The position numbers and the translations under genes are program-made. The notes beneath the pieces were generated by a model. The model saw nothing but the letters and a program-made list of their open reading frames with translations, was not told the DNA's origin and ran no database searches. 64,000 bases of DNA, from the NCBI RefSeq assembly GCF_005222815.1, contig NZ_STGB01000001.1, forward strand, positions 310,001-374,000. The letters run 5' to 3'. Shown here piece by piece: positions 8,726 through 17,585 of the stretch (position 1 is its first letter; the number at the start of each line of letters is the position of its first letter). The DNA comes from Roseomonas sp. AR75. Lineage in GTDB: Bacteria > Pseudomonadota > Alphaproteobacteria > Acetobacterales > Acetobacteraceae.

Positions 8726-9163
8726 TCAGCCACGGATCACCGTGCGTATGGCGAAGCTGGACTGGATCCTTGCAACGCCAGGCATGCGGGACAGTGCCTC
8801 CTTGTGGAGCCGCTCGTAGTCGGCCGCATCGCGCACCTCGACGCGCAGGAGGTAGTCGGACATGCCGGTCATGAGGTGGCATTCCCGCACCTCCGGGCAA
8901 CGTCGAACGGCGTCCTCGAAGCGCCGAAGATGTTCGTCGGTCTGGCGGTCGAGGGTGATCTGCACGATCACCGTGACTGAGTCGCGGGCGGGAGCCTCCT
9001 CGACCAGCACCGTGTAGCCGCGGATGGTGCCGTTGCGCTCCAGCAGTCGGAGGCGACGCAGGCACGCAGACGGCGAGAGGCCTACCGCGGTCGCCAGGGC
9101 CGCATTGGGAATTCGGCCGTTGCTTCGCAATTCGCGGATGATCGCGCGATCGATCTCGTCCAT
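8726..9163 (-). CDS. Lrp/AsnC family transcriptional regulator
   Basis: Feast/famine regulator of 145 residues: an N-terminal winged helix-turn-helix (MDEIDRAIIREL to about residue 60, with GLSPSACLRRLRLLERNG as recognition part) and a C-terminal RAM ligand-binding domain ending in SSFAIRTVIRG. Such proteins form octamers and respond to amino acids. It is divergent from dadA, and members in this position usually activate dad genes in response to alanine or other amino acids, so local control of dadA is the likely role. The start at MDEID is where the family normally begins. Confidence 0.93.
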   Translation of the reverse strand: MDEIDRAIIRELRSNGRIPNAALATAVGLSPSACLRRLRLLERNGTIRGYTVLVEEAPARDSVTVIVQITLDRQTDEHLRRFEDAVRRCPEVRECHLMTGMSDYLLRVEVRDAADYERLHKEALSRMPGVARIQSSFAIRTVIRG

Positions 9164-9293
9164 GTGCAGAGTCTGCCTATTTCCACAATTTTCTGCGTAA
9201 ATCTGGGCGATTCGGCGATTGTCTGCAACGATTCCACCGAAAGTCCACGAACCCACCAATTATGATGATGCCCCGTCACGAGCGGAGGGTCCC
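9164..9293. promoter_or_regulatory. lrp-dadA divergent control region
   Basis: This region is clearly richer in A/T than its surroundings, as expected of an Lrp-bound promoter. The segment CCACAATTTTCTG at 9183-9195 partly matches the loose Lrp consensus (YAGHAWATTWTDCTR), close to the regulator start. A GGAGGG ribosome site sits four bases before the dadA ATG. The Lrp-site assignment is inference. Confidence 0.4.
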
Positions 9294-10553
9294 ATGCGTG
9301 TGCTGGTTCTGGGTTCAGGTGTGGTTGGGGTTGCGAGCGCCTGGTATCTGGCGCGCGACGGCCATGAGGTGACGGTCCTGGACCGGCAGGCCGCCGCGGG
9401 CATGGAGACCAGTTTCGCCAATGCAGGTCAGGTCTCGCCCGGCTATTCGGCGCCGTGGGCAGGACCCGGCATACCGGTGAAGGCACTCAGATGGCTGATG
9501 ATGCGGCATCGCCCGCTGGTCATGTGGCCGAGGCTTGACGGCGGACTTTATCGCTGGCTCGGCCAGATGCTCGCGAATTGCACCGATGCCGCTTACGGAG
9601 TGAATAAGGCGCGCATGGTGCGTCTCGCCGAGTATTCTCGTGATTGCCTCCGGGAACTCCGCGCCGAGACGGGTATCCAATACGATGAGCGCACGAAAGG
9701 CACCCTGCAACTGTTCCGTACCCAGAAGCAGCTTGATGCAGTGGGTGCCGACATCGAGGTGCTGAAGGCATTCGGCGTTCGGCATGCGTTGTTGGACGCT
9801 GCTGGCAGCATGGCGGCGGAGCCGGCGCTCGCGCTTGTGCGCGGCAAATTCGTCGGCGGCCTGCAATTGCCCGGCGATGAGACGGGAGACGCCTTCCTGT
9901 TCACTCAGCGGCTCGCGGCGCTCGCAGCGGCGGCGGGCGTCGTGTTCCGTCACGGTGTCATGGTGAGCGGCCTTGAGACCGAGGCCGGCGCCGTGACCGG
10001 TGTGCGAACGGATCAGGGGTTCTTCACCGCGGACCGCTACGTCGTCGCCATGGGGAGCTATACGCCGGCTCTGCTGCGTCCCCTGAACCTGCATGTGCCC
10101 GTCTATCCGGTTAAGGGCTACTCGCTGACGCTGCCGGTCGAAGATGCGGCCGCGGCGCCGGTCTCGACCGTGATGGACGAAACCTACAAGGTCGCGATCA
10201 CCCGTCTGGGCGAGCGCATTCGCGTCGGCGGCACGGCGGAACTCGCCGGGTTCTCCTTGCGGCTGCGGAAGCCGAGAAGAGAGACGCTGGAGCACTCTGT
10301 GACTGATCTGTTCCCGCGTGGCGGGAACGTCGCCAAGGCAAGCTTCTGGACCGGGCTGCGACCGATGACGCCGGACGGCACGCCGGTGGTCGGGCCGACG
10401 CGCTACCACAACCTCTACTTGAACACAGGCCATGGAACGCTTGGCTGGACGATGGCCTGTGGCTCGGGTCGTCTGCTGTCGGATCTCGTCACCGGGCGGC
10501 GGCCCGATATTGCCTCGGATGACCTCTCCCTGCACCGTTATGCCGTGGCCTGA
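9294..10553 (+). CDS. dadA: D-amino acid dehydrogenase small subunit
   Basis: FAD-dependent D-amino acid dehydrogenase of 419 residues, oxidising D-alanine and other D-amino acids to 2-oxo acids and ammonia at the inner face of the membrane, with electrons passing to the respiratory chain. The Rossmann FAD motif is at the N-terminus ([18 protein letters not shown], then a glycine- and aspartate-ended strand VTVLDR), followed by the DadA-typical [19 protein letters not shown] near residue 42 and [14 protein letters not shown] near 380. The ATG at 9294 follows a GGAGGG site. It stands opposite its probable Lrp-type activator. No alanine racemase gene is adjacent. Confidence 0.93.
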   Translation: MRVLVLGSGVVGVASAWYLARDGHEVTVLDRQAAAGMETSFANAGQVSPGYSAPWAGPGIPVKALRWLMMRHRPLVMWPRLDGGLYRWLGQMLANCTDAAYGVNKARMVRLAEYSRDCLRELRAETGIQYDERTKGTLQLFRTQKQLDAVGADIEVLKAFGVRHALLDAAGSMAAEPALALVRGKFVGGLQLPGDETGDAFLFTQRLAALAAAAGVVFRHGVMVSGLETEAGAVTGVRTDQGFFTADRYVVAMGSYTPALLRPLNLHVPVYPVKGYSLTLPVEDAAAAPVSTVMDETYKVAITRLGERIRVGGTAELAGFSLRLRKPRRETLEHSVTDLFPRGGNVAKASFWTGLRPMTPDGTPVVGPTRYHNLYLNTGHGTLGWTMACGSGRLLSDLVTGRRPDIASDDLSLHRYAVA

Positions 10554-10639
10554 CGGCATCCGCATTCGGGCTGGAGCCGGCAGGAAAATGGAGGATCGCG
10601 CCGAGCGCACGACTCGCGCCACCGGCCCCGGATGTGGTG

Positions 10640-10660
10640 GGCTTGGCGGTAGCCGAAGCC
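10640..10660 (+). terminator. Possible stem-loop terminator after dadA
   Basis: An imperfect hairpin, arms GGCTT-GGC and GCC-G-AAGCC around a GGTA loop, lies 87 bases past the dadA stop in the short convergent gap. No T-run follows, so the call is weak. Confidence 0.3.
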
Positions 10661-10689
10661 TGCAGCCGCCCCTGCTGCGCTTCAGCGCT

Positions 10690-11667
10690 TCAGCGCTTCC
10701 GCAGCTCGGCGTCTGCCCAGGTGCAGCCGGTGGTGACGGGATCGGGTGCGCGCAGCCCGCGCGCGGCAGCGTCCATACGCATCGCCCGCAGCCTTTCGCG
10801 CGCTCCGCCTTCTGGCATGTGCATGCGCTCGTGACCCCAATAGCTCGGGCCATCAAAGGTTTCGTGCGGCTGCCAGGCGGCAGGATCGATGACGCGACCA
10901 CCCCAGCCGTACTCCACGAAGAAACCGGACGGTGTGTTCACGTAGAACGACGTCATCCAGTCATTCGTGTGCCGACCTAGCGAATAGGCGACGCGCCCGT
11001 GTTGCTGCATCGCGATGTCATAGCCCTGGCCGACATCGTCGAGGCAGCCGAGCTCTATCATGAAGTGGTGGATGCCTGCCTTGCCTGAGCCGACCATGGC
11101 GAAGGAATGGTGCCGGCCATTCACGTGAAAGAAAAACAGGTCGTAGGGCGTCCGACCGTAGTCGCTGAGGCCGAAGCCGAGCGTATCGCGATAGAAGGGC
11201 AGCAGAGCCTGCGCATCCGTCACATGGAGCACGGCATGACCCATGCCGAGCGGCCCGGTGCGGAAGCCGGAGATCGGACGGCCCGGGACGAAATCCGTGT
11301 CCGCGACCTCCTGCCCGTGGAACACCTCGAGCCGGTTGCCGCCGGGGTCGTGGAAGACGATGAGGTCGGCCACGTGGCGTTGGCTGGCCAGCGTGGAGTC
11401 GCCGCGCATGACGCGCACGCCCGCGTCCTCCAGCTTCGCAGCAAGCGCATCGAGCGCGGCGCCGTCCGCCACTTCCCATCCGAGGAAGGCGAGGCCGTCC
11501 TCTGCCTCTTTGGTCACGATCACGCGCTGTGCGCGGTCGTCCATCCGGAAGATGCGGGTCCCCCCGCCTGCATCCACGCGCTGAAGGCCGAGCAGGTCCG
11601 TGCCGAAGCTGTCCCATTCGGCGGGTTGCGCGGCGTGGATACCGATATAGCCGAGCGCCTGGATCAT
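10690..11667 (-). CDS. Extradiol ring-cleavage dioxygenase-like VOC protein
   Basis: Two-domain vicinal-oxygen-chelate protein of 325 residues, the length of BphC/catechol-type extradiol dioxygenases. The second domain keeps a plausible 2-His-1-carboxylate iron site: H144 (GMGHAVLHV), H201 (IHHFMIEL) and E252 (GFFVEYGWGG), matching H-H-E of BphC. Such enzymes open catecholic rings next to the hydroxyls with O2. MIQALGYIGIH was chosen as start since the first domain begins there and a GGTGGA site precedes it. It is transcribed alone; no ring-hydroxylating oxygenase or hydrolase of a meta-cleavage pathway is next to it, so the physiological substrate is open. Confidence 0.87.
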   Translation of the reverse strand: MIQALGYIGIHAAQPAEWDSFGTDLLGLQRVDAGGGTRIFRMDDRAQRVIVTKEAEDGLAFLGWEVADGAALDALAAKLEDAGVRVMRGDSTLASQRHVADLIVFHDPGGNRLEVFHGQEVADTDFVPGRPISGFRTGPLGMGHAVLHVTDAQALLPFYRDTLGFGLSDYGRTPYDLFFFHVNGRHHSFAMVGSGKAGIHHFMIELGCLDDVGQGYDIAMQQHGRVAYSLGRHTNDWMTSFYVNTPSGFFVEYGWGGRVIDPAAWQPHETFDGPSYWGHERMHMPEGGARERLRAMRMDAAARGLRAPDPVTTGCTWADAELRKR

Positions 11668-11954
11668 GGTTCCACCCCAATCAGACTGCGCATCTCGTCC
11701 ATGTCGCTGATCTGAACTCCATGACGTCGCCAAGCTGACGCCCAAGTGTCGAATTGTCTTTCGTGGCGACGTCGCACGGCCTCCCGGTGACGTTCGCAGC
11801 GCCGGGCAGGGGCTGCAGCACTGTGGACCTGTCAGCGATCAGCGGCGGCGCTGGCGAGATGACTGAGACGGTGATCCTGTGCTGCAGCAACCCGCGTTTG
11901 GCGCGCGCTCGCACCTTCCGTGTCGCGCAAGTCGGGACAAGCAGGCACACCTGG
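11668..11954. other. Intergenic region upstream of the dioxygenase gene
   Basis: A 287-base gap between two leftward genes. It contains no convincing reading frame on either strand. It should hold the dioxygenase promoter and the end of the fumarase transcript. The one clear structure is the spaced inverted repeat annotated separately. Confidence 0.5.
11723..11773. repeat. Spaced 10-bp inverted repeat (GACGTCGCCA / TGGCGACGTC)
   Basis: Two perfect 10-base arms at 11723-11732 and 11764-11773, separated by 31 bases, lie 56 to 106 bases upstream of the dioxygenase start codon. They could be paired operator half-sites for a dimeric or tetrameric regulator, or the stem of a leader hairpin. Each arm contains the self-complementary GACGTC. 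Confidence 0.5.
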
Positions 11955-12575
11955 TCAAACCTGCCTTTGCCGCTCCATCTCCTGCAGGATGGCCGGCAAC
12001 CTCCCGTTGGCAGCGGCGTGCAGGCTGGCGAAGACGCTGTCGCCATGCGCGTCGATCCCGACCGTCACGGGGCCGAGCCCCTCGACGGAGAGGCGCACGA
12101 GGCGGTAATGCGCAACGAGATCGTCGCAGGCGACTTCGCGGACAGCGCGGATCGCCGCGGAGTGCAGTGGCGCGCCGCCGCCCAGCACGGAGAGATAGAC
12201 GCAACCGACTTCCTGCATCGCGGCAACGCAGGCCGCGTCAAGGCCACCCTTGCCGCCGACGGCGGTGAGTCCGTAGTGCCGAATAAGCCGCGGCATCAGC
12301 GCGTTGAAGCGGGTGGAGGTGGTGGGGTTCATGTAAAGCACTTCCAACCCGCCATCCCCGGTGTCCTGGCTGTAGGAGCCGAGATGCAGCAGAGCGCCGC
12401 CCGAAATCTGCATGGGCGGCGGCGTGCCGTTCTCCGCGGCCTCGAGCAGGCGCTGATGCGTGGGCAGGCCGGCGCTGATGACAATCTCGCCATCCACCAG
12501 AACGACATCGCCGGCTCGCAGCGTTCGCGCCTCGTCCGCCGACATTGGCAGCCTTATTCTGCGAAGCCCGCTCAT
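11955..12575 (-). CDS. Class I fumarate hydratase / tartrate dehydratase type, beta subunit
   Basis: C-terminal (beta) subunit of a two-subunit, iron-sulfur-dependent hydro-lyase, 206 residues, matching TtdB and the C-terminal half of FumA. It shows LRAGDVVLVDGEIVISAG near residue 30, GGALLHLGSYS near 64 and the YGLTAVGGKGGLD segment near 115. The ATG overlaps the stop of the alpha gene by four bases (ATGA), so the two are coupled. The pair would reversibly hydrate fumarate or a relative such as mesaconate, or dehydrate tartrate. The neighbouring CoA-transferase/lyase genes make a mesaconate or malate role attractive, but this is inference. Confidence 0.9.
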   Translation of the reverse strand: MSGLRRIRLPMSADEARTLRAGDVVLVDGEIVISAGLPTHQRLLEAAENGTPPPMQISGGALLHLGSYSQDTGDGGLEVLYMNPTTSTRFNALMPRLIRHYGLTAVGGKGGLDAACVAAMQEVGCVYLSVLGGGAPLHSAAIRAVREVACDDLVAHYRLVRLSVEGLGPVTVGIDAHGDSVFASLHAAANGRLPAILQEMERQRQV

Positions 12576-13441
12576 TCGAAGCGCTCCACCGTTCCGTCGT
12601 TGTGGATACGGGCGCGGGTGCGGCGGTTGATCCAGCAATTGAAGCACACTGCCACCGGTGTATAGCCGTGCCCCGAGGCGTAATCCGCATGTACTGCCAG
12701 CGCGGTGGTGTCGCCGCCCGTGCCCATCGGGCCGAAGCCCGTGGCATTCACAGCGCGCAGGAGACGCTCCTCCATGGCGGCCAGAACCGGCTCCGCATTC
12801 GTGCTGCCGACCGGGCGCATCGTCGCCTTGCTCGCGATCCTGGCGGCCACGTCGAAGCTGCCGCCGATGCCGATGCCGATGATGACGGGGGGGCAGTGCT
12901 GCGATCCCGCCTGCATCACCACCTTCATCACGTATTCCTCGATCTGCTGCAGTGTCGGGAAGGAGAAGGTCTCGAGCGCTGCCCAGCGGCCGGAACCGAG
13001 CGCCTTTGGCTGGCAGAGGATCTCGACCCACTCCGCGCCGCCGGCAACGTCCCAGGTGACAAGCGGCATGTCCTTGCCCTTGTAGCCGCGCTCGTTCGTC
13101 AGCGGGTTCGTCACATGCTTGAGGAGCGGGGGACGGATGCGTGCGACGAGCTCGTCGAAGCCGTCGCGGATCGCCGCCTTGATGTCGCCGTCCAGCCGCG
13201 CCGCAGTGCCGATGGTCACGTTGTAGACGGGGACGCCGGCATCAGAGCAGACGAAGCGCTCCTCGGTCTCTGCGCGATGCGCACTGCCCAGCATCATCTT
13301 GAGAATTTCGCGCGCGCCGGGCTGGGTCTCGCGCTCGAGCGCGGCGCGCAGGCCGGACTTGGTGTCGTCCGGCACCTTGCGCAGCGACCAGTCGTAAAGC
13401 TGGGCGGAGAGGTCCTTCACCGCTCCGTAGGTGATCGCCAT
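12572..13441 (-). CDS. Class I fumarate hydratase / tartrate dehydratase type, alpha subunit
   Basis: Catalytic alpha subunit of 289 residues of the oxygen-sensitive [4Fe-4S] hydro-lyase family. Cysteines suited to bind the cluster sit in VCSDAGVPVYN (residue about 64), GSQHCPPVIIGIGIGG (about 183) and VCFNCWINRR near the C-terminus. The GIGIGGSFD loop is typical of the family. It heads a two-gene leftward operon with the beta subunit, divergent from the TAXI-TRAP transporter, which probably brings in its substrate or a precursor. Fumarase, L-tartrate dehydratase and mesaconase activities cannot be told apart by reading the sequence. Confidence 0.9.
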   Translation of the reverse strand: MAITYGAVKDLSAQLYDWSLRKVPDDTKSGLRAALERETQPGAREILKMMLGSAHRAETEERFVCSDAGVPVYNVTIGTAARLDGDIKAAIRDGFDELVARIRPPLLKHVTNPLTNERGYKGKDMPLVTWDVAGGAEWVEILCQPKALGSGRWAALETFSFPTLQQIEEYVMKVVMQAGSQHCPPVIIGIGIGGSFDVAARIASKATMRPVGSTNAEPVLAAMEERLLRAVNATGFGPMGTGGDTTALAVHADYASGHGYTPVAVCFNCWINRRTRARIHNDGTVERFE

Positions 13442-13541
13442 GCCGCGCTTCCTTGCACTGCTGCGATACTAAAGCAGGGGGGCGTGCGGTGGAAGCTCTT
13501 CGGCCATAAAGCTGGCCTAACGACACAAATGGGCCTCGAAA

Positions 13542-13557
13542 GGGGACTTCGGTCCCC
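13542..13557 (+). other. Perfect stem-loop with UUCG tetraloop
   Basis: GGGGAC-TTCG-GTCCCC forms a six-pair stem closed by the very stable UUCG loop, 122 bases upstream of the TAXI receptor start. Because the flanking genes diverge, it is not a simple gene-end terminator. If the transporter transcript starts before it, it would be a leader-RNA hairpin. Confidence 0.45.
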
Positions 13558-13664
13558 GCGGACGCTTGCAGCGGTCCCCTGCCCACCGCGCCAGATGTCC
13601 GGGGCGCGGTTGCCACGCGGCGTCGCGGCTCCCTATCATCGGCGCCAGTACGAAGGTTGCAATT

Positions 13665-13673
13665 GGGGGGAGG
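13665..13673 (+). promoter_or_regulatory. Strong ribosome binding site of the TAXI receptor
   Basis: GGGGGGAGG lies six bases before the ATG at 13680, an unusually strong Shine-Dalgarno for this window. It decides that start and fits a receptor needed in excess over its membrane partner. Confidence 0.7.
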
Positions 13674-13679
13674 AAGCAC

Positions 13680-14633
13680 ATGAAGACGTTCATGCGCCTT
13701 GTGTCATTCGCGTTGGCTTTCGCAGCGGTGGTGGTGAATCCGGCTGCGGCCCAGCCAACGCAGCTCTCGATGGGCGGGTCCACCACGACGACTCCCTTCT
13801 TCGCCTACTATTCGGCGGTGGCGCGCAGCATCTCTCAGTCCGATCCGGGGCTGAACGTCACGGTGGTCTCGACCGGCGGCTTCGGTACGAATATCCGCCA
13901 GATGATCGGCGGCCAGATGAATTTCGGCGGCGTCTCGCCTGACCTGCTGGAGGATGCCGAGAACGCGGCGACGCCCTTCCGCGACTTCCGCGTACTGTGG
14001 TGGGCGGTGCCGGCCGTGCAGTTCATCGTGGTGCGGGCCGACAGCCCGGTGCGCAGCCTTTCGGACCTCAATGGCCGCTGCTTCCATGCGGGCATGCGCG
14101 GCTCGTCCTCCGAGAAGAACATGCTGCGCATCATCCGCGCGCTGGGCTACACGCCGCAGCACTACCCCGCGGATGCGGCGGATGCGATCAACGCGATCCG
14201 TACCGGCCGCTGCCTGGGCCAGGCGCGCACCGGCGGCAGCCGCAATGTGGACGCCAACACGGCGGAACTCGCGCTGACCGTGCCGCTGCGCCCGATCGGC
14301 TATACCGAGGCCGAGATCGCCAAGGTGCAGCAGGCGATCCCCTGGATGAGCTTCCGCGAGGTGCCGGCCGGCGTGCTTGGCGCCGGGGCCTTCCGCACGC
14401 ATGAGCTGATGGTGGGCTTCGCCGCGACCACGCGTATGAACGACGACATCGCCTATCGCGTGGTGCGCGGCATGCATTCCGGCATCGCCGCGCAGCGCGA
14501 GGCCTTCGCGCCGCTGCGCGACACCGACGTGCTGGCCAACACCATGTCCGTGCGTGGCGTGAAGCTGCATCCCGGCGCGATCCGCTTCTACCGCGAGATC
14601 GGCGTGCAGGTGCCCGCCGAACTGGTACCCTGA
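13680..14633 (+). CDS. TAXI family TRAP transporter solute-binding protein
   Basis: Periplasmic receptor of 317 residues of the TRAP-associated extracytoplasmic (TAXI) class. A signal peptide (MKTFMRLVSFALAFAAVVVN, ending PAAAQ) is followed by LSMGGSTTTTPFFAYYSAVA near residue 30, GGFGTNIRQM near 63 and FGGVSPDLLEDA near 80, the usual TAXI N-lobe. The MRGSSSEKNMLRII segment near 140 follows. It ends three bases before the fused TRAP permease. Uptake is driven by an ion gradient rather than ATP. Ligands of TAXI systems include glutamate and dicarboxylates; context with a fumarase-type hydratase and a CitE-type lyase suggests a C4/C5 dicarboxylate. Confidence 0.92.
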   Translation: MKTFMRLVSFALAFAAVVVNPAAAQPTQLSMGGSTTTTPFFAYYSAVARSISQSDPGLNVTVVSTGGFGTNIRQMIGGQMNFGGVSPDLLEDAENAATPFRDFRVLWWAVPAVQFIVVRADSPVRSLSDLNGRCFHAGMRGSSSEKNMLRIIRALGYTPQHYPADAADAINAIRTGRCLGQARTGGSRNVDANTAELALTVPLRPIGYTEAEIAKVQQAIPWMSFREVPAGVLGAGAFRTHELMVGFAATTRMNDDIAYRVVRGMHSGIAAQREAFAPLRDTDVLANTMSVRGVKLHPGAIRFYREIGVQVPAELVP

Positions 14634-14636
14634 TCC

Positions 14637-16556
14637 ATGGCCGTGTCCGCCGCACCCGCCGGTGAGGCGAGCGCGGCCCTTCCCGAGGTGGCGCCGCTGG
14701 GGCGCACCGGCGGCTGGCGCCGGCCGCTGCTGCTGGCGCTGACCGCCGGGCTTGTCGCCTTCCTCTGCGTCACCGCGGTGTTCGGGCAATTGCCGAACAT
14801 GCAGCAGCGCAACATCGCGGTGACGCTGGTGCTGCTGATCGGGCTGATCAGCTTTCCCGCTCATGCCGGCGAGCGCGACCGCGTGCCCTGGTACGACTGG
14901 GCGATGGCGCTGGTGCTGATCGTCGCCGCGGTCAACCTGCACCTGAAGTTCTGGGACATCATGATGGACCCGATGGCGGCCATCGCGACGCGCGACCTGG
15001 TGCTGGGGCTGGTCGTGGCCGCGATCACCGTCGAGGTCTCGCGCCGCGCCGTCGGGTCCTCCTTCGCGGTGCTGGTGCTGCTGGCGGTGCTCTATACGCT
15101 CTATGGCAACCTCATCCCCGGGCGCTTCGCGCATACCGGGCTGACCTGGCAGTTCCTGGCGGAGAACGTCTATTTCAGCACTTCCGGCCTGTGGGGGCCG
15201 CTGACGGATTCCTTCGTCAGCCTGATCTCGCTATTCGTCATCTTCGGCGCGCTGATGATGAATACCGGCGTCGGCTCTGCGATGATGGACGCGGCGAAGC
15301 TGGCCGCGGGGCGCTACACCGGGGGGGCAGCGAAGATCGCGGTGCTGTCCTCGGCGATGGTCGGCACCATCACCGGCTCCTCTGTCACCAATGTCGCCAT
15401 GACCGGGCAGTTCACCATCCCGCTGATGAAGCGGCTTGGCTACAAGCCTTCCGTTGCTGGCGCGATCGAGGCAACCGCTTCCTCCGGCGGGCAGATCACC
15501 CCGCCACTGATGGGCGCGGGGCTGTTCCTGATGGCGGACTTCCTCAATGTCGGCGTCACCGACATCATGCTGGCGGCGTTGATCCCGGCGTTCCTGTTCT
15601 ATGTCGGCGTGCTTGCCAGCGTGCATTTCGACAGCGCGAAGGACGGGGTAGGCGGCGTGCCGGCCGACGAGATGCCCGACCCCGCAAGGCTGCGCGATCC
15701 GCGCGTGGTGATCCCGCTGCTGCTGCCCTTCGTTGTGCTGATCGGCATGATCGCGCAGGGCTGGCCGGTGTCCTGGGCGGTGCTGGCGGCCTCGGCCGCC
15801 ATCGCTCTGTCGCACCTGCTGACGGCCCGCAGCCTGGACGATCTGGCGAACAACACGCGCGAGCTGGTGAACGCGCTGATCGAGACGGGGCCGGGGCTGG
15901 TGACGCTGGGCGCGCTGATCGCCGCGGCGTCCGTGCTGGTGGGACTGATCGATCTGACCGGCGTCGGCGTGAAGTTCACCGAGGTGATCCTGGGCCTGTC
16001 CGACGGCAGCCTAATCGTCACGCTGCTGCTCTCGGCCGCGGTGATGCTGCTGCTGGGCATGGGGATGCCGACTACGGCGGCCTATGTGCTGTCCACCGCA
16101 GTGATCGTGGTTGCCTTGCAGCGCGTCGGGCTTTCGCCGCTGCAGGCGCATCTCTTTGCCTTCTACGTGGCAACGCTGTCCGCCCTGACGCCGCCGGTCT
16201 GCGCGGCGGTCTTCGTCGCGGCGGGCATCGCCGGCGCGCCCTGGCCCGAGACCGCCTATCACACGGTGCGGCTGGCCATCATCAAGTACCTGCTGCCCTT
16301 CCTGTTCGCGCTGCACCCGGCGCTGCTGATGGAGGGCAGTGCCGCCATGGTGCTGGTGACGCTGATTGTGGCGGTGATCGGCACGGTGCTGATGAGCGCG
16401 TCGCTGTCCGGCTATCTCGTCGCGCCAATGTCGCCGCTGGCGCGGATGGCGCTGTTCGTCGCCGCCGCGCTGATCCTGGCGCCGGAGCCGATCAGCAGCG
16501 TGGTCGGGCTGGCGCTGGGCGGCGCCCTGGTCTGGCTACTCCGCCGCCGTGCCTGA
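14637..16556 (+). CDS. TRAP transporter fused permease (4TM/12TM)
   Basis: Inner-membrane protein of 639 residues joining the small DctQ-like (four helices, first about 200 residues) and large DctM-like (twelve helices) parts in one chain, the standard form for TAXI-TRAP systems. Family signatures are SAMVGTITGSSVTNVAMTG near residue 240, EATASSGGQITPPLMGA near 280 and LGMGMPTTAAYVLS near 475. It works with the receptor encoded just upstream. Its last 21 bases overlap the end of the opposite-strand CaiB-type gene, so the two transcripts converge tail to tail. Confidence 0.94.
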   Translation: MAVSAAPAGEASAALPEVAPLGRTGGWRRPLLLALTAGLVAFLCVTAVFGQLPNMQQRNIAVTLVLLIGLISFPAHAGERDRVPWYDWAMALVLIVAAVNLHLKFWDIMMDPMAAIATRDLVLGLVVAAITVEVSRRAVGSSFAVLVLLAVLYTLYGNLIPGRFAHTGLTWQFLAENVYFSTSGLWGPLTDSFVSLISLFVIFGALMMNTGVGSAMMDAAKLAAGRYTGGAAKIAVLSSAMVGTITGSSVTNVAMTGQFTIPLMKRLGYKPSVAGAIEATASSGGQITPPLMGAGLFLMADFLNVGVTDIMLAALIPAFLFYVGVLASVHFDSAKDGVGGVPADEMPDPARLRDPRVVIPLLLPFVVLIGMIAQGWPVSWAVLAASAAIALSHLLTARSLDDLANNTRELVNALIETGPGLVTLGALIAAASVLVGLIDLTGVGVKFTEVILGLSDGSLIVTLLLSAAVMLLLGMGMPTTAAYVLSTAVIVVALQRVGLSPLQAHLFAFYVATLSALTPPVCAAVFVAAGIAGAPWPETAYHTVRLAIIKYLLPFLFALHPALLMEGSAAMVLVTLIVAVIGTVLMSASLSGYLVAPMSPLARMALFVAAALILAPEPISSVVGLALGGALVWLLRRRA

Positions 16557-17585
16557 GGGCAGGAAGTCGCGCAGGCCGTCGCGCGCGTAGCCATGCGGCA
16601 CGGCGCCGGGCACCGCGATTTCGCCGGCCAGCACATCAGCCGTGCGCACCACGTCGCCGCGGGCGGCGAAATAGGGATCCTGCTGAAGGCTCATGCCGTC
16701 CTGCACGGGCACCGCCTCAATGCCGGCGGCGCGCAGCGCCGCCAGCGCGTCGGGGCGCGTGCGATCGGCGGCGAGGGCTTCGAGGTCCGGCGTGCTGCCG
16801 CCCTCCAGGATCGCGGCGATCCAGCCGCCATCGGCGCAGCGCGCCGTGACGATTCGGCGGTCGCCAGCGATGCCGAAGCCCCAGGGATCGTTGCTGCCTT
16901 GCCGACGCGGCGCCGCGCCGAGCAGCCGGGTGAGCGCCGCCTGGCATTCCGCCATGCGCAGCAGCGGCTCATACAGCGCGACATCGACATGCGCACCGCG
17001 GCCGGTGCCGAGCACGTCGCGCGCATGCAGCGCCACGGCTACGCCGTAGACGGCGGCGAGCCCGGCGCAGGCATCGGCCAGGCTGAAGCCGACATGCAGC
17101 GGAATGCGCGCGGGATCGCCCGTCAGCGCGACGGCGCCGGAGAACGCCTCGGCGATCTTCCCGAAGCCCGGCCGCGGCGCATAGGGACCGGTCTGGCCGA
17201 AGCCGGAGATGCTGGCCATCACCAGCCGCGGGTTGCGCGCCGACAGCGCCTTCCAGCCGAAGCCGAGCCGGTCCATCACGCCGGGCCGGTTGTTCTCCAG
17301 CAGCACGTCGGCGGTATCCACCAGCGCCAGGAACGCCGCGCGCCCGTCTTCCGCCTTCAGGTCCAGCGTGACGAGCCGCTTGTTGCGTGAGGCGACATGC
17401 CACCACAGCGCCACGCCATTGGCGCGCGCGCCCATGTGGCGCAGCGCGTCGCCGCCATCGGGTCGTTCGACCTTCACCACCTCCGCGCCGAATTCGGCGA
17501 GTAGGCTTGCGGCATAGGGCGCGGCGATGACGCTGCCGAGCTCCACGACCTTCACGCCGCGCAGCGGAAGGGAGGGGGCGGTCAT
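16536..17585 (-). CDS. CaiB/BaiF family CoA transferase (second copy)
   Basis: Family III CoA-transferase of 349 residues, moving CoA between a CoA-thioester and a carboxylate. It shows the typical N-terminus LRGVKVVELGSVIAAPYAASLLAEFGA (in parts), VEVKVERPDGGD region near residue 40, LLENNRPGVMDRLGFG near 100 with the following NPRLVMASISGFGQTGPYA, in which catalytic aspartate is expected further on. It is shorter than the usual 390-400 residues at the C-terminal side. It overlaps the CitE-type gene upstream by four bases and ends within the TRAP permease gene on the other strand. With the CaiB-type gene at 18490-19677 it may form a two-subunit transferase like SmtAB; that is inference. Confidence 0.9.
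   Translation of the reverse strand: MTAPSLPLRGVKVVELGSVIAAPYAASLLAEFGAEVVKVERPDGGDALRHMGARANGVALWWHVASRNKRLVTLDLKAEDGRAAFLALVDTADVLLENNRPGVMDRLGFGWKALSARNPRLVMASISGFGQTGPYAPRPGFGKIAEAFSGAVALTGDPARIPLHVGFSLADACAGLAAVYGVAVALHARDVLGTGRGAHVDVALYEPLLRMAECQAALTRLLGAAPRRQGSNDPWGFGIAGDRRIVTARCADGGWIAAILEGGSTPDLEALAADRTRPDALAALRAAGIEAVPVQDGMSLQQDPYFAARGDVVRTADVLAGEIAVPGAVPHGYARDGLRDFLPSGTAAE

Noticed and set aside
10681..10697. TTCAGCGC tandem repeat at the end of the dioxygenase gene
   Set aside because: Only two copies, partly coding; too short to call a repeat element.
9315..10901. Leftward open frame of 528 codons
   Set aside because: Antisense to dadA, which has the FAD motif, correct length and a ribosome site.
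16536..16556. Possible frameshift or truncation where TRAP permease and CaiB genes overlap
   Set aside because: Both proteins reach natural C-termini; a 21-base tail-to-tail overlap is common in compact genomes.
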